Below, piece by piece: positions 13,501 through 28,500 of a DNA stretch of 64,000 nucleotides. The position numbers were made by a program, and so were the translations under genes. Positions within the stretch are counted from its first letter, which is position 1. Every line of letters begins with the position of its first letter. The notes beneath the pieces are model-generated. The model had not been told where the DNA came from. It saw nothing but the letters and a program-made list of their open reading frames with translations, and did not search any database. The DNA comes from Aurelia coerulea (Eukaryota; Cnidaria; Scyphozoa; Semaeostomeae; Ulmaridae): the NCBI GenBank assembly GCA_039566865.1, contig CM076956.1, positions 9,931,511-9,995,510 on the forward strand, read 5' to 3'.

Positions 13501-16500
13501 AAGAATGAAAGCTGAGGCCTCCAAAAATATCTCAAAAGGAATCAGTAATGAAATAGCTAACCATGCCTAAAACACTGAATGAAGACATGACGTCAAAAAG
13601 ACTTACGGTGATTCGCAAAATGCATGATCTTTGATGCCAGCAATAACATCCTTGAAGAGGATCTTCGAAGTGAATGTATATCCATGATAAATGATTGGTT
13701 CATTGTCTTCTCCATCCCAGCAGTCAACTAAAGGGTGATAAATTCAAGTCGAATCATAAAGCATGGGTAGTAGCACGACACCAGTCAATTAACATGCTTC
13801 ATTAGTTATGGTGAAACAGTAGTGGGCCTAGCTGTAACTACAAATTTGATGGGCAAATGTAACTGATAAGTGCAAGTCAAAGCATGGAGCATGGGTAGTG
13901 TGACACCTGCCAATAAACGTGCCTCAATAATCATGCTTGAACAGTTGGCCTGGTTGTAACGACAGATGCACTGATTTTGGGAGAGGACTCATAGCAGATT
14001 CTATAAATCTATGCCTACAAAGCATTGACAATAAAATATTGAAACAACAGTGGATCTACTAACTTCGTCATGCTTTAGATACGTGCATTGTTTGAGAAAC
14101 TTGGGTCCGAGGATGGTAGCAAGTTTCTTTTCTTTGATGTTACTTTTTGCTACCAAAGTTTTTTTCGTGAGTTTCTTATCTTTTAACGCTCTAAATATAC
14201 AAGTAAAATGTTTCTGTTAAAATATATTAACAGAATTCCTACTGAAAACAATGTCAAAACATTCGTCCGTACGCACAACCTGAGAAAATCAAACTGCAAA
14301 TTACAAAAGTTTCTTAGGCACGGCATTTTAATTTTTGAAAAATTGCGCCTACAGTTTCTTGCAAGTGATGTTGTAATCCCACCTTGTACATGTCACGGCA
14401 TTCAGAGCCAAGAGCAATAGGATACTTTATCAAGGACAGCAAGGCGATCATATTGGCAGCAACAGCCACAAGGGGCCTTTGCAACCAAACCAGCATACCT
14501 TGCACGTGGATCTCTTTTTTGTCGGCTATTTTAATGGTCCACTAAAATGGCCGACAACAAAGAGATGCAAAGAGATGCACGTGCAAGGTATGCTGGTTGC
14601 AAAGGCCCCTTTAACCAAGAGACAACTAGCCTGCGTGCAGACGCCACTGATTTCTTGACTGGTTCTCCTCACCTCTCTGAAAAGAAATCAGTAGAGTCTG
14701 CACGCAAGCTAAGACACAACTGGTCATACGCAAATTCAACAGTCAGTCATACATTTAAGAAGGTCTTATTGATCTCAATTAGAAAACTTACGTTCAACAC
14801 ATCGACAACCCTTCTTCAAAGCAGATATATATGCTTGAACACTTGACTGTCCACGAAGTTGATCTTCCATTAAATATCTATGTAAAAAGAAAACATTGAT
14901 AATTAGATATTTGGCAACACGTGCGTTCTAAAACTATCGTTGAAATGACGAAAATTTAATTTCATCAAAAGAACAACTATACTGCGAGATGTTTAAACTC
15001 CAGAAAGGTTTTGAAAAAAATCAATGAAGATTGCGGTAATGGATTTGCAAAACCAAAACATTCAAAATTCAAACTGAAAAATTGAATTACTCGACGTCCT
15101 TTCCTAATGTTCTTGGTTATAAGATACATAGCACTGATTACCTGAGTCCCTTGTTTCCCTGTGCTCTTGACTTGATGATGTGACTTCAATCAACAGATTG
15201 AGCAAGTCTTACCGCAGGGATACAAGAGACTTACATCAGGGCATGAAAAAATATTTTCCTTCTTGCGACCAGACGAAAATCATGCTTAAATTTCCTGCAA
15301 GAATATAACTATAAAATCTGCTTTTGTCAATGAGATCACCATCAGAAACTGGCTCCAACCAGCACGTATCACGTATCACCTTTTGAAACATCATCTTGTA
15401 AGCACTGGGATGTAGAGCTGCTTATTATTCGGATACATGAGATACAATCTACATTTGTTTGACTTTATTCATGCCTTTAATTTTTACAACAAATGGGGAA
15501 ACAAAGCATGATACATGAAAGGGGATATAGTTTGGAAATTTCCTGGAGGACAGTATTAATGGAAAATTTCCTGCGACCGCCCGGTCGCATGGTCGGGTGG
15601 GTTTTCATGCCCTGACTTACATTATCAGTCCAGATGATAAGGACCCGATGAATAAAAAATTACACCTTTTCTATCACTACCGGTCACTACCTTAGGGAAT
15701 TGGACTGAAAGTTTATGATAAAAAATCCAATGATCTGGGATCTATGACGACACCAACGATCCAATGATTATCAAACTTGTGATTTTTGCAAATAATGATC
15801 ATCCCCAGATTTATGTGGCATAATTTACAGAAAAGTTTTGCTACTTTTCAGATTATAAAACGAAGATTTTTAAAGTAAACTTAACTAGGATTAGATTTAT
15901 AAAATCTTTGACGTGTTTAGGACTTCATCGTTCAACGCTATTTTGGGTCTTTATGGGTCGATGAGCTTTACAGATATGAAACTACTTTCTATCTACTTAT
16001 AAAAGGATATATTTATTATATTTATGACTTCACCGATTTATCAGTCTTATATAACAGACTTCAGTATGTAACGGTAGTTTTGATTCTTTTTTGAGTCGAT
16101 GAGCTTTACAAACACGAAACAACTTTCTATCGACGTCTTAAAGAATATATTTTGAGAATTACAAATTCACCGAATTATCAGTTGGAGATAACAGACTTCA
16201 TTAGGTAACTGCACTTTGATTCTTTTTGAGTCGATGAGCTGTACAAACACAAAACAACTTTCTATCTACTTTTTAAAGAATATACTTTGAGAATTACAAA
16301 CTCACCGATTTATCAGTTGGAGATAAAAGACTTCAATATGTAACGGTATTTTTTATTCTTTATAAGTTGATAAGCTTTAGAAGCACGAAACTACTTTTTA
16401 TCTACTTTCAAAAAGATATATTTTCTGATAATTACAAATTCACTGATTTGCCAGTTATACATAACAGACTTTATCATGTAACTGCATTTTGAGTCTTTTT

Positions 16501-19500
16501 GGGTCGATGAGCTTTACAAATATAACATTATTTCCTATCTACTTTCAAAAAGATATATTTTTACCAATCACTGATTTATCAGCTTTGTAAAACAGCTGGA
16601 ACTTTAAAACTTCATTAATTCAGTAATCATTCTTTAAGTCAACACGATTTTGTTTCAAGGAAAAAATGATCTCAAGAAGCAAAAATCAGCTCATCAATAA
16701 TTTAAGCATTTTTGAATAACATGTTTGATTTCCCTTCGCCTTCAACTGGTTAACCAATTCATTCCGTAGCAATGCAACTGAGCTTAAATCTGCAGTAGAG
16801 TCGTTACCCAGTCGAAGCAGTGAATGTCGCTAAGAAATAGTTAACTTGGGGTTGTTTCTAACAGTGCCAGTGAGAGACCACAAAACGCGTCAAATTTCCA
16901 AAATACTGTAAAGGCTCTATTAAGCCTCCCCCTCTATATTGAGTCCCCCTCTCTAATAAGCCCCTCCCCTCTGAGCCAAAATTTCAAATAAGCCCCCCCT
17001 CTCTATTAAGCCCTTCACTTATATCAAAGTCCAGAGGCTGCCAAAGATTTCTTATTTGTTGAGCTAAATAAGTTTGCATATAAATTTTGAAATGGTTTGA
17101 GATAAAAATGAATCGAATTTATGTATTTGACTCGTGAAATTGTATGGTTGAATCTGAAAATATGGCGTGAAAGAACTAAAAAGCTATTGTATGCATCCTT
17201 GTCATTTGATTTTGTGAACGAGCCCCCCCTCTCTTATAAGGCCCCCTCTCTTATAAGCCTCCCCTCTGGAGTGTCCGGAATTAAAAAAGCCCCTAGCTAG
17301 GCAAGTAACAAATGTAAGATGTAAGCAACAAATCAAACTTACTTGCATTCAGTAAATATGCAAGAAATTTCGATGAGCAAATGTTTTTACCATGATTAAC
17401 ATAACGTTGTAAATTACAGAGAATTTTTATCAGAACGTTTTTTGGTGAAAGCTCCAAAACGCAAGAAAAGGTTGAACAAATTTTGGATACGATTCGTCCA
17501 ATAAATTTGAAATCTTGCCTTATTTCGAATTGAAAATTACAAATGACTAGCAACATAAAAATTTGAATATTAATGATTATACAAAATAATAGCATTTATT
17601 TTTTATCTAAAATAGACTAGCAATGAATATGACCGGGTGCGCCAAAATAAACTATGCACGTTTGGCAGGCCATAATAAATCGTACACTGGACTGATTTTG
17701 AAGATTTATGACTTAATCTTTAGCAGAAAGCCTGAATTAGATACTGAGATTGTTTGCAAATTTTTACATTTTCAGTTTCTAGAGCTAGAAGCGAGTTTCT
17801 AAAAATTTCAATTTTCGAAAACACTGAAAACGATCAAAAGATATCGATCAAGTTTTCTAAAGAATCGACATGAATGGACAAAGAGAGAACTTGTTCGCGG
17901 TAATTTGGGATTTAGAAATCGACCAATCGTAATCTGCTGTACGAGAATTCGTACTAAACCCCCAAATCACCCTGAAAACGTTTTCTCCTTGTTCATTCAT
18001 ATTGAGTCTTTTAAAATTTGATCGACTTTTTTTATCGTTTTCAGTGTTTTCGAAAACGAAAATCTTAAGAAACTCACTTCTTGCTCTGAAAACTGAAAAC
18101 AGTAAAAATTTGCAAAAAGTCCTAGAATCTAATTCAGGCTTTCCGCTAAAGATTAGGTCATAAATCTTCGAAATCGGTCCAGTGTACGATTTATTGTGGC
18201 CTGCCAAACGTGCATAGTTTATTTTGGCGCACCCGGTAGAAAAGAAAAGTTTTCAACATACGTGTTATGCGATGATGCAATGAAGTAGTGTGATAATGGC
18301 TGTTGCATATCATGATAAACCCTGTTACATTTTGGATCGAAAATGGTTCCTTCTTCTGACAGAAGATAATTGGTGAGACCTGTCAGGAAAAGAAAAACAA
18401 TAAATCATGTGGATATTCACGAATAGGGAAATAGGTTCCACATCTTTTAAAAGGCTGGTGTAAAATTCAATGACCTATTTCTTTGAATTGAATGGCTTCA
18501 AAGAAACTTTACCTATTTTGATATGATTCTTTCACTGGACTTTTCTGAAACCTTCAATATTTTCAGAATTAGATTTGTTTTCTTCTTTTTCGATAATTCA
18601 AGAAAAATTTTCAAAAAAACTTAAAACCATTGTAATTTCTAAACTGTTTGACGCAACATGAAATAATTTCCAAGACAACCATAGTTTATGGATGTCTACA
18701 ATATGGTATCAAGCAAAAGTCTGTCACTCTTCTGGTCTATGATTTAGAAATTTGATGACGTCACATCCTTAAATGAGCTGAAATGTAACATATGCTACAA
18801 TTAAAAAAATATTAAAGATTTCTGAAAAGTCCAACGGTAGAATTATAGATACGTAGCTAAAGTTTCTTTTAAGCCATTCAGTTCAAAGAAATAGGTCATA
18901 GAATTTGACACCCACCTTTTTACGTCGAGTTGATTTGATTTGAAACCTATGCTACAAATAGGGGGCTCGGATTCGATTCGAGAGACTCGAGAGATCGACG
19001 TAAAATCTCTTCTCACTGCGATGCGTAGACTTACGACCGGAAACCTTCGCTATGATACACAACTAGAACAACAACCATTCACCAAAATCATTTTGTGACT
19101 TCGGAAAGAATTGCTTAGGAAAGCTTGGCCGATTTGAAGATAATTACAGATAGCGATCTATGGTGGAAAAAACATTTGCTCTCCTGCGAAGGAACGTCAA
19201 ACCAGAATTCTTCCTTCCATTGTTTTATCACTTTTCTGTAGTCCCAGATTTCAATGTCAATGATAAACCACTAGGAACTGACATTACTTTTAAAGCTTCC
19301 TGAGATCACAAAACTGTTATTGAAAAGAGCATAATCCAAACATTGACTTTCTTCTCTTCATTCCTTCCTTTAGTCCTTCCTGTCTCTTTATGTTGCTTTC
19401 TTTGTCATCCTATCTTCCTTCCATTCTTCTTCCTTTTCACCTCTTTCTTTCCGTCCTTTTTCTTTCCATCCTCTTTTGCAACCTTTTTCTTTCATTTCTT

Positions 19501-22500
19501 CATTCCTCACTTCACATTTCCTTTCTTTTCATTCCTTCTGTTCTGCTTCCTCTCTTTCTTTCCTTCCTTTTCTTCCTTCCAGACAAACAAGTTTCCCGTA
19601 GGCTTCCTGCGAAGTTGCTTCGCGGCTTCACGCACTTTTTCCACCTCTGGCGATCTTGCAAGTGGCGTTACTCATTAACTGTGGGAATTCAAATTATGGG
19701 CCTAGGACATGGGGATATTTTGTTGGACAAACGTTTCGATAATTACTGCCTTTTATCTCGTCTTACACGGCACTATGTATGGCTTTTAATTAAGCGAAGC
19801 AATAATATTATTACCGGGTGAACCAGAAAAAAGTTCCCACTTTTGAAAATTCATAGTACCAAGAGTACTGGTTGGATTGGAATGAATCAATATTTGCTTG
19901 ACAGTCAAAAGATCGAAGTATTTTGGTGATTTTTCTCACCTCCTTATGAGCTCTGGAAAGATTGTTAAATTCAAGTTTACAAAAACTTTGTGGCTGCAAA
20001 ATGACTGAAAAAGCCCTAAAATATCGTATCAAATCATAAAGGACTCCTCGCTCAGAACAACAGAGAAAATGCAATTTGCTATGGGTGAGAGATATCGTCT
20101 GCACATTTATTGCCATGGGATTTAAAATCTTTAGTATCTGTTTGACAAATCTATGTCTTATAACTATTATGAGAGGTGAAACTCTTGTGTGTATTGTTCT
20201 GCGCGAGGAGAGTCCTAACGATTTGATCAAGTGTTTTAGGCACTTTTCAGTCATTTTGCAACCATGAAATTTTCATAAAGTTGAATTTGCCTATATTTGC
20301 AGTGCTCCTAAGAAGACGAGAAAAAATCACAAAACTATTTGATCTTTTGGCTTTGAACTAGAATTTGAATCATTCGAATCCATGAAGTACTTGTGGTGCT
20401 ACGAATTTTCGAAAGTGGGAACTTTTTCTGGCTCACTGGTACAATTTCAAGAATGGTATTTTTCTTTCAATTTATCTTTGAATTCGAATTTCATTCTGAA
20501 ATCGTTCTTTTCAATCAAAATTGTGAAAAAAGGAATGTCTTCCGATGCGATACACTTCGAAATTTATCAAACTTTTTTCTCCAATTCAAGAATTTAAAGA
20601 ACTCTTTGGGACATTCGGTATGCATCTGTGATAAAGTGTCAAGCCACACAGTTGAATGTCTAGCATTCAAAATAACAACGATACTACGTTGAATATAAAA
20701 AATAGAAAAACGTACCATCCATGCCGATTCGTGTTGCTGATTTACACTCCTCCACAGGCTCAAATTTGTGTATTATATCTACGCACATTTCATCCGTAGC
20801 ATTTTCTATCTGTAGGAGGAATGAAGATGAAAATTAAGGCCTAGTTTAAACATCGTTTTTTTGCCGCATCGAATCGAATTCTATCTGCCGAGTCTAAAAA
20901 TCTGATTTAAACATCGTTTTCTTGCCTTGTCGGATTGAAATTAAAATGGTCGAAATGGCCATTTTTCAAAATGCACAAGCGCAGTGGTTGATCACACGTA
21001 GAAACCGCGGACAATGGCCTAGAAACGTGGCAGAAATACGATGTCCAAATCAAGTCGTTTTTCTGCCGTTTGATACGACAGAGCTGGTGAACTCCTGCCG
21101 TTTTATTTATTCAAAACGGCAGGTGATTTAAGCATCGTTTTTATGTCGAATTTAATTGGCACTTAAAGAAGTTTTTTAGCAGCATCTATCAAATTCGACA
21201 CGGCAAAAAACGAACATGGTAAATAAAGATACCAGTAGAGTCAGATGCAAAAAACGGAAACTTTTCCTTGCACAGAAAGGCCTTCTTTCAAGCTCATGTT
21301 ATCATCAGGGTGTAGTGTGATGATAACATAAGATAGAAAGGACTTAGTTTGGTAGGAAAATTTTCCGGTTTTTTGCATCTGACTCTTCTGGTATCTATTT
21401 TTAAGTACAAATGATTACCAACATAGTAAATAAATATTGTTATAAAATCTGCCGCTGTTATTCGTGCACTTACGTGTTGTTTGGAAGATAAGAATTTCTT
21501 GAACTCACTAACAGTGAAGCTCGTTTTATTCTCTGCATACCTAGAAGACAGTGATAACCTGCTCATCATGAAGTCCGCAATTTGTGTAGCAACAAAATTA
21601 AGAGAATTAGTCAAGAAAACGTTTCATAGTTTCACTGATGAAATTATTTGTGGCCTAATGGCTAGTCTCCAACCTTCAGTGCAGAAGGAAGTGAATTCGA
21701 ATACTTCCTGGGGGAGTACTATCACTGAACCACAACTCAAGTTATAAGTTGTGTGTATTTCTTTCCTTGGAGAAAAACTTACAAGGCCTCAGGACGGGAG
21801 TTAGACTTGCCCCAAGTCTGTTTTGTCAAATGTAATAAGTCTACCGGAAAGTATATTACAAAACATATTTCGCTTCTCACTTTTCCCTTCAATTTTTTTT
21901 TACGAAATTTTTTTTGACGAAATAGATTTGGGGCAAGTCTGGACGGGAGTCCATTTATGGGGTATTTTCTTTGGGGTTAAAGAAATTTTCATTTGCATCG
22001 ACGATACAACATTTCTGATCCTAAAAGTGTCGTTTCTTGAAAATTTTGAGGTGCCTATATTTGCAACATGGTGTCACGTTTGTCAAAGCGGTTGTGAAGA
22101 ATTGGTTCCAGAAAATCTTCTAAAAAACCATCATATCAATACATGATTCGTCAAGTTGCATAAACGAGAATCCTGCATCCGGGCTACGTCCGGCGATTTC
22201 ACGTAGGTATGTAATCACTGCTGTCTGCTCTGTTGCGAATATTTTCTTGCGCGGTTTGCATCTAGCGACACGAGCGTGTTTTGCTTTCAGCCATTAATGT
22301 AGGTAAGCAACAGCACTTGAATTCACCGCTTTAATAACACTGTAACACTATTTCTAATTCCAGAAATAGGTATAAAGAGGTATAAATGGGTTCACAGATT
22401 TTAAACATATTTATAACTAATCTAACAAAACGCTCTACCTGCTCAGAAGCATTACGATTTCTTCTCTCGTCGAAACTCTTTTGAAGAAATCTGCAAATTC

Positions 22501-25500
22501 TTCTTTTGTAAGTGTACCATCTTTGTGTCCCTGAATTCCTTGAATGTTCGCTTCCTGGAAAGGAGAAATTAGAAACATTTCAAAGTTGTCTATCTTTTCT
22601 TTAGATATTCATGTCTTTGCTCAAAACTTTAGTCACGTGAATCAATCTTACGCATATTTAGTTGATCGTTCGGCTGAATATTTCCTCAGTTATAAACAGT
22701 GCAGTGCCTTGAAATTTGTTAGTCTGGAAACAGGCTAAATTGATTGAATAACATCAATCAAATTTTCTAAGGAACTGCTTGGAAAAGCAAAGGGAAAATT
22801 TGGAATTTTGAAGCAACATTAAATCATCAATTTTCCCTTTTTCTATTTTACTATCCTCGTCCCTTTTCCGGCGTTCTTTTCACTCCTCTGTTCTTTTTAT
22901 CATATGTATCTTCTTATCATCAGGTGTTGTGGCGCAGTGGTGTAATCCTCTGACTTTGCAGCCAGAATAGTCAGGCGGACAGGGTTCGATACCCGGTAGA
23001 GCCCCATCACTTGAGCGTCATGACAAGGGGTCGCGGACTCGATTAGGTCTTCTCTGCGATCCCAGCGCTTGGCGCTAAAAACGCAACTTTACCTTCCTAT
23101 GCCATTCCCTACAGAAGGCACGATCAAGACTTAAATAAATCCTAGAAGGGACTCAAATGAATGAATGAATGAATGAATGAATGAATGATAATAATTATAC
23201 TTATAATCGATGTAAAATAAATCAACAACAAAAACATGGTGTACTCACATTGAAAAGCATTTTGAGCATTTTAGAATCCATATCAATATTCAAACTTCGT
23301 AATAAATTTTCGACTTCGGCTAAGGACAATGCGCCATTCTGATCAACATCAAACTTTGTGAAAGCTGTCTTTAACCATCTGAATATTTAGTCAAGAAAAT
23401 ATCAATGAAATTAATATAACATGAATACCACATTACACGAATGAGGCATTTATCAATAATAAACACAATTTTTCTTGCAGTCAGGGGGTAATGAATCAGT
23501 TAGGCAGGCACACATTTTCATATGTGATTCTTGAGAGAACAAGGGTTGACATGTAGAAATAGCAAAAGTGGCCTTGATTGACATGCAATTTTAAAAGCGA
23601 TTAGCAACTGCAGAAAGAAGGATTTCAATGGGATGCTAACAAAGCAGAACACAAACGTCACCTTTAAATGTAGGTAGCTAAATCAATCATTGTGCAAGCG
23701 AAAAGGACTTTCTAAGAGAAGACACGAGTATCTATCGAAAGAAGTAGGACATATCTAAATAGCTGCAACCCAAATTTTATCTATGTGACCCGAAAGCCGG
23801 GCTATAAGTATTTGAATCACAATCAAAACTATACGTGATTTGCAATGCTTACTTTTCAGCTGAGATGCTAAAAAGGAACGATTTCAGTGGAATAACTTTA
23901 GATGTTAAAACAATACATTGAAGCTGATTATGTTCACAGCATATATAGGAAACGCTTGCCCCAAATCGAACATGGAAAAGACTATTTGCGTACATCAATG
24001 TTCTTCTACGTAGCCTAAGTAAACTTTGTTTCAATTTCATGATGTATTCAAACCCGCTGCCATTTGCTGTTGAAGATGTTTTGTTATGTCTTGACATTCA
24101 AAACCCTATTTCTCATAGATTTTACCGTATGACAATCAGAATAAAGTTGACGTATTCTTGACAGAAGTAAACATAAGTATCCTTGTTTTCTTTGCGATAA
24201 ACTCTAGAATCACTCTAGGCAACGAGCATTCCCAATTTTGCTTTTGGGATGCAAGATTGCCGACCCATTCTTTTGAACATTTTATATCAACTGACTCCCG
24301 TTTGATGCTGAAACACAAGATTATCTGTATCAATATAAAGAGATCCTGTTGCAGCAATTAAAGGCCAATGTACATGAAACGAATCTCAGACAATGGCACC
24401 TGCTGCTTTTCACCAACATCTATATGCAATTCAGGCATTAAAGACAAAGAGCTTTTCCATTACGGGTGATAAATATTCGGGATTTCTCATACGTTCACCT
24501 CAGAAATTTCCCATAACAGCTGGAATCTTTTAGGGCTGGTCTCAACTACGTTCATGACCAGCAGGAAGCATCAAATGCACAATACCATGGGGTGTGGTGT
24601 AATTAATCAACAAGAGCTTTAGTACACAAAAAACACTTTTACATGAGAAGTTTAGCTTATAAAGATGCAAAATATTATGGCTTATTAACGTGGTTGAGGC
24701 CTAGACTTATTACAAATCGTTCCAGCCTTCGCTTGCAATTGCGATAAATTAGAACTGAATAGAATAAAATATATAATTCAATCATTATATACTATGGAGG
24801 AGGCGGACGCAAAGAAACAGACAAATTTTGGCACACTGAGGCCTTTCGAACCTACGTTCTCATCAGAGTGTGACTTTTACGATTCGTAAAAATCGTAAAA
24901 GTCATACTCTGATGAGAACGTAGGTTCGAAAGGCCTCAGTGTGCCAAAATTTGTCTGTTTCTTTGCGTCCGCCTCCTCCATAGTATATAATTTTTAGTAA
25001 CCAAATTTAGTATCAAGTAATTCAATCAAATATATATGTGCAAGGGGGCACAATCTACGACAAATTTTCATCAATGAAGTGAAGGCCAGAGATCGATAGA
25101 CTTGCACATAAGAGAGACTTGCGCCTTTCACATGAAAAGGATACTCATCTCTCAAAGGATCTGGCTTTGACAGCAGTAGCCCTATAAATAAGGAAAGACT
25201 TGTAATCAATCTAAACAGCCAGGGTCGGAATCTGAAAGAAGGTGGGAATCTGCCATATCTGACCACAAGGAGGAATTTAGGAGGAGGCAGGGAATGAAGA
25301 TCTGAGGGGGCATTTAATCGATTATTGAGAACCTGCTAAATTCCGAAAACAGTATAAATGGTGCAAATCGAAATGGGAAAAGCAATAAAATAAGAACTTA
25401 CAAAATTGGAATCGTTCATAAGTTGTACCTATTTAAAATAAGATTCACTGCAAAGTCCATAAAACATGTCACTTATAGCTGGAAAAGGTCTAGAAGTCGC

Positions 25501-28500
25501 TCTAAATTTGCCAAGTCTAACGTGTTCACGATTTGTTGATAATAAATACGAATTTTAAGTCTGCCCATTATGCCAGCACATAAACACTGGTGCAAATCCA
25601 ACATGCATTTGACTAGTCATGATTTTATGACATCATCAGTTATCAATCTATCGGCTGAGAGGCATAAATACATGCACCGTTTGAAATATTCTACAGAAGA
25701 TTATATGCAGCCAATTTGTAAGATTCTCATTCCATCATCTTGCCGAGTCTTCAAATTAATTGTTGATACTCCTCTCATAATGTTAGGTCACTTTTAGGTG
25801 CACTATACTGGGTGCGCCAAAATAAACTATGCACTTTTGGCAGGCAACGATAAATCGTTTACGGGACCGATTTTGAAGATTTATGACTTAATCTTTAGCA
25901 GAAGGCCTGAATTAGATTCTAGGATTTTTTGCAAATTTTTCCGTTTTCGGTTTTTAGAGCTACAAGCGAGTTTCTTAAAATTTTCGATTTCGAAAACACT
26001 GAAAACGATCAAAAAACATTGATCAAATTTTCTAAAGACTCAACATGAATGGACAAAGAGAAAACGTTTTCTGCGTGATTCGGGGATTTGGAACTTGATT
26101 ATTGTAAACGTATGCACGAGTGTTATTTCAACGATTGGTCTGTTGCGAAATTCTGTAGTAGTTACAATAAAGTGCCGCCCCAAAGGCGTCACAAAATAGA
26201 AAATTCAACAAGACTCCATGCTTGCTGGCCTCATGACGCTTCCTCACTTGTCTTTTTAACCCCCTTGACACAGGAACACAATCTGCACCAAAGCATAAAT
26301 TCAATGACATTACAAAAGAAAAAACATTTCTTTATATCCTTGAAAATATTATTACATTTCTCCGAAGATAGTACGAACTCTCGTACAGCAGCTTACAATT
26401 AATCGATTTCTAAATCCAAAATCATGACGAAAAAGTTTTCTCTTTGTCCATTCATGTCGATTCTTTAGAAATCTTGATCGACGTTTTTTTATCGTTTTCA
26501 GTGTTTTCGAAAACAAAAATTTTAAGAAACTCGCTTGTAGCTCTAAAAACTGAAAACAGAAAAATTTGCAAAAAATACTAGAATCTAATTCAGGCTTTCT
26601 GCTAAAGATTAAGTCATAAATCTTCAAAATCGGTCCAGTGTACGATTTATCATGGCCTGTCAAACGTGCATAGTTTATTTTGGCGCACCCGGTATCCCTC
26701 TAAAATTAGGATCTGTCCTTCTTCTCAACTTGGAAGGGACGTTAAACTAGGGGTCCCATGCCTGGATGCGGCATGCATAGTGGGCCTAAATTAGCTTTAA
26801 ATAGTCATAAACCCTATCAGCCCACTTAAAATAAATTACTACTACTACTACTACTACTTGCCAAAAAGCAGCCAAAAACAGGTTGTTCGCTATTAACGTA
26901 AAATTTGGATTTTTGATGCTCAGCATTGACGTATACTTTCCGTATCATAAAAAGGCTGATCTTGAAAATCATGATTTTTCCACTGGATTGAATTGAGCCA
27001 CGCACTTATAGTTTTAGCCAAAGCCCATGGATGCTAGTTTTCGGTAATTCTTGATTGAGATCACAATTGTGCATTGTAAATTATGAATGAATTCTCGACA
27101 TTAAAGGCATCGAGTCATGGTAAATAGACCGCGTATACCCAAATTGCAAAATTTGCTGAGTCATGACGATAGCTTACGCCAATCTGATTGGCTGTCATTC
27201 AAACTGCACACATGATATTGTAACCTCTCAATGGGCTAAGAAGCGTTGCGGACATAGCCTCGTATTTCTGAAGTTGATATCTGATCACATGACAAGAGAC
27301 TGATCACATGAAAGCAGACAGACCCCCAGCGGAGAATCGTTATTTACCACGACTCAATGCCTTTAAGTAAAACCCTAAGCCAAACAATGGGGCTGTAATT
27401 TTTCAAATGGATTTTACAGTTATTGCTGTGTGATGTTTGAAACATTGTATACAGTTTTCTGACTGCCTTGGTAGGCTTGTGAGCTGAGAGAGAGACACAC
27501 CTTTTCGTTTCAACATTGCTTGAAGTCCAAATGCCCATTTGTTTGCAGCTTCCATTGAGAATGTAACCAAATGCATTTTCGTCAAAATGTTCAGTCTTTC
27601 ATACAAAATAACAAGTTGGCAGTCTCGATGATACTTTGGGATGATCTCATCCGCAGAAAGACTTTTGCCACATAAAACATCTTTTATCATATTTATTGAC
27701 ACTGAAATTGAAGGAAACAATCAATGGACCTTTTAGCTCTTCTACAAAAGAGCCTGGATCGAGCGTTATTTTCATACATTTTCATACGCTACGTTCGATC
27801 GAATGGCGTTGAGCTTCTATCACTATTGTGCACATTCGAAAATTCTACAAAATGTAGCAAAATATCGTTCGATTCTGATTCCTTTCTTGTTGAGGATACC
27901 GAGGACTGCCCCTTTTGTCTGAGCCTTTTGTAATGCTAGTAAAGTTCAAAGCAGATCAACAGCTGGGAAATCTATTACCATGCGCGAGAATCTCTTTGTT
28001 TCTTTGCTAATGCTTGTTTGGATAGTGGCCGGATTATCCGCCCACATTATTTGCACAAAACAAAACATGCTTCCTGCGCATGATCACAGGTTCCCTTTTT
28101 GGGGGATAACTGTTGCTTTGAACTTTGACGATTTGTATCCCCAACAATTTCAGAATAGCTAAAAGGTCTATTCGTTAGATCGGTGGTCAGGTTGACCTCG
28201 GGGTTGACCATTTTTATGTTTTGTTCGGACTAGACCTCTAAGTTGACTTGTGCAAAGCACATTGATCTTGAGGTTTGCGCTAAATTGTGAATAATAAACT
28301 TCTGGAAAATAGAGGGACTGCAGCTGAGAACAGGCCGAGATTGGAAAATATAATGTGTGTGGCATGGCAGCCACCTTGCTCGCCTGTGTTGATGCATCAT
28401 TTCACAGAATGAGATTGGTTGCTAAGGGAAATTTCTCCAACAAAATGAACTCTTTGAGTGCAGTAATTAGCTCCATGACGTTCCCATCAAAATTATTTCA

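Noticed and set aside
19343..19821. Two long overlapping plus-strand open frames
   Set aside because: They lie on a pyrimidine simple repeat and encode low-complexity Phe/Ser/Leu/Pro; not genes.
22923..23000. Functional tRNA gene on the plus strand
   Set aside because: A and B boxes are present but the cloverleaf does not close, the sequence continues into a SINE body, and copies occur elsewhere.
25413..25439. Possible micro-exon (minus strand: taaatag then GTACAACTTATG..., donor TTTT/GTAAGT) for the missing PH-EF link
   Set aside because: It has good splice sites but is 27 nt, and joining it to 27501 and 23378 gives the wrong phase and an immediate stop.
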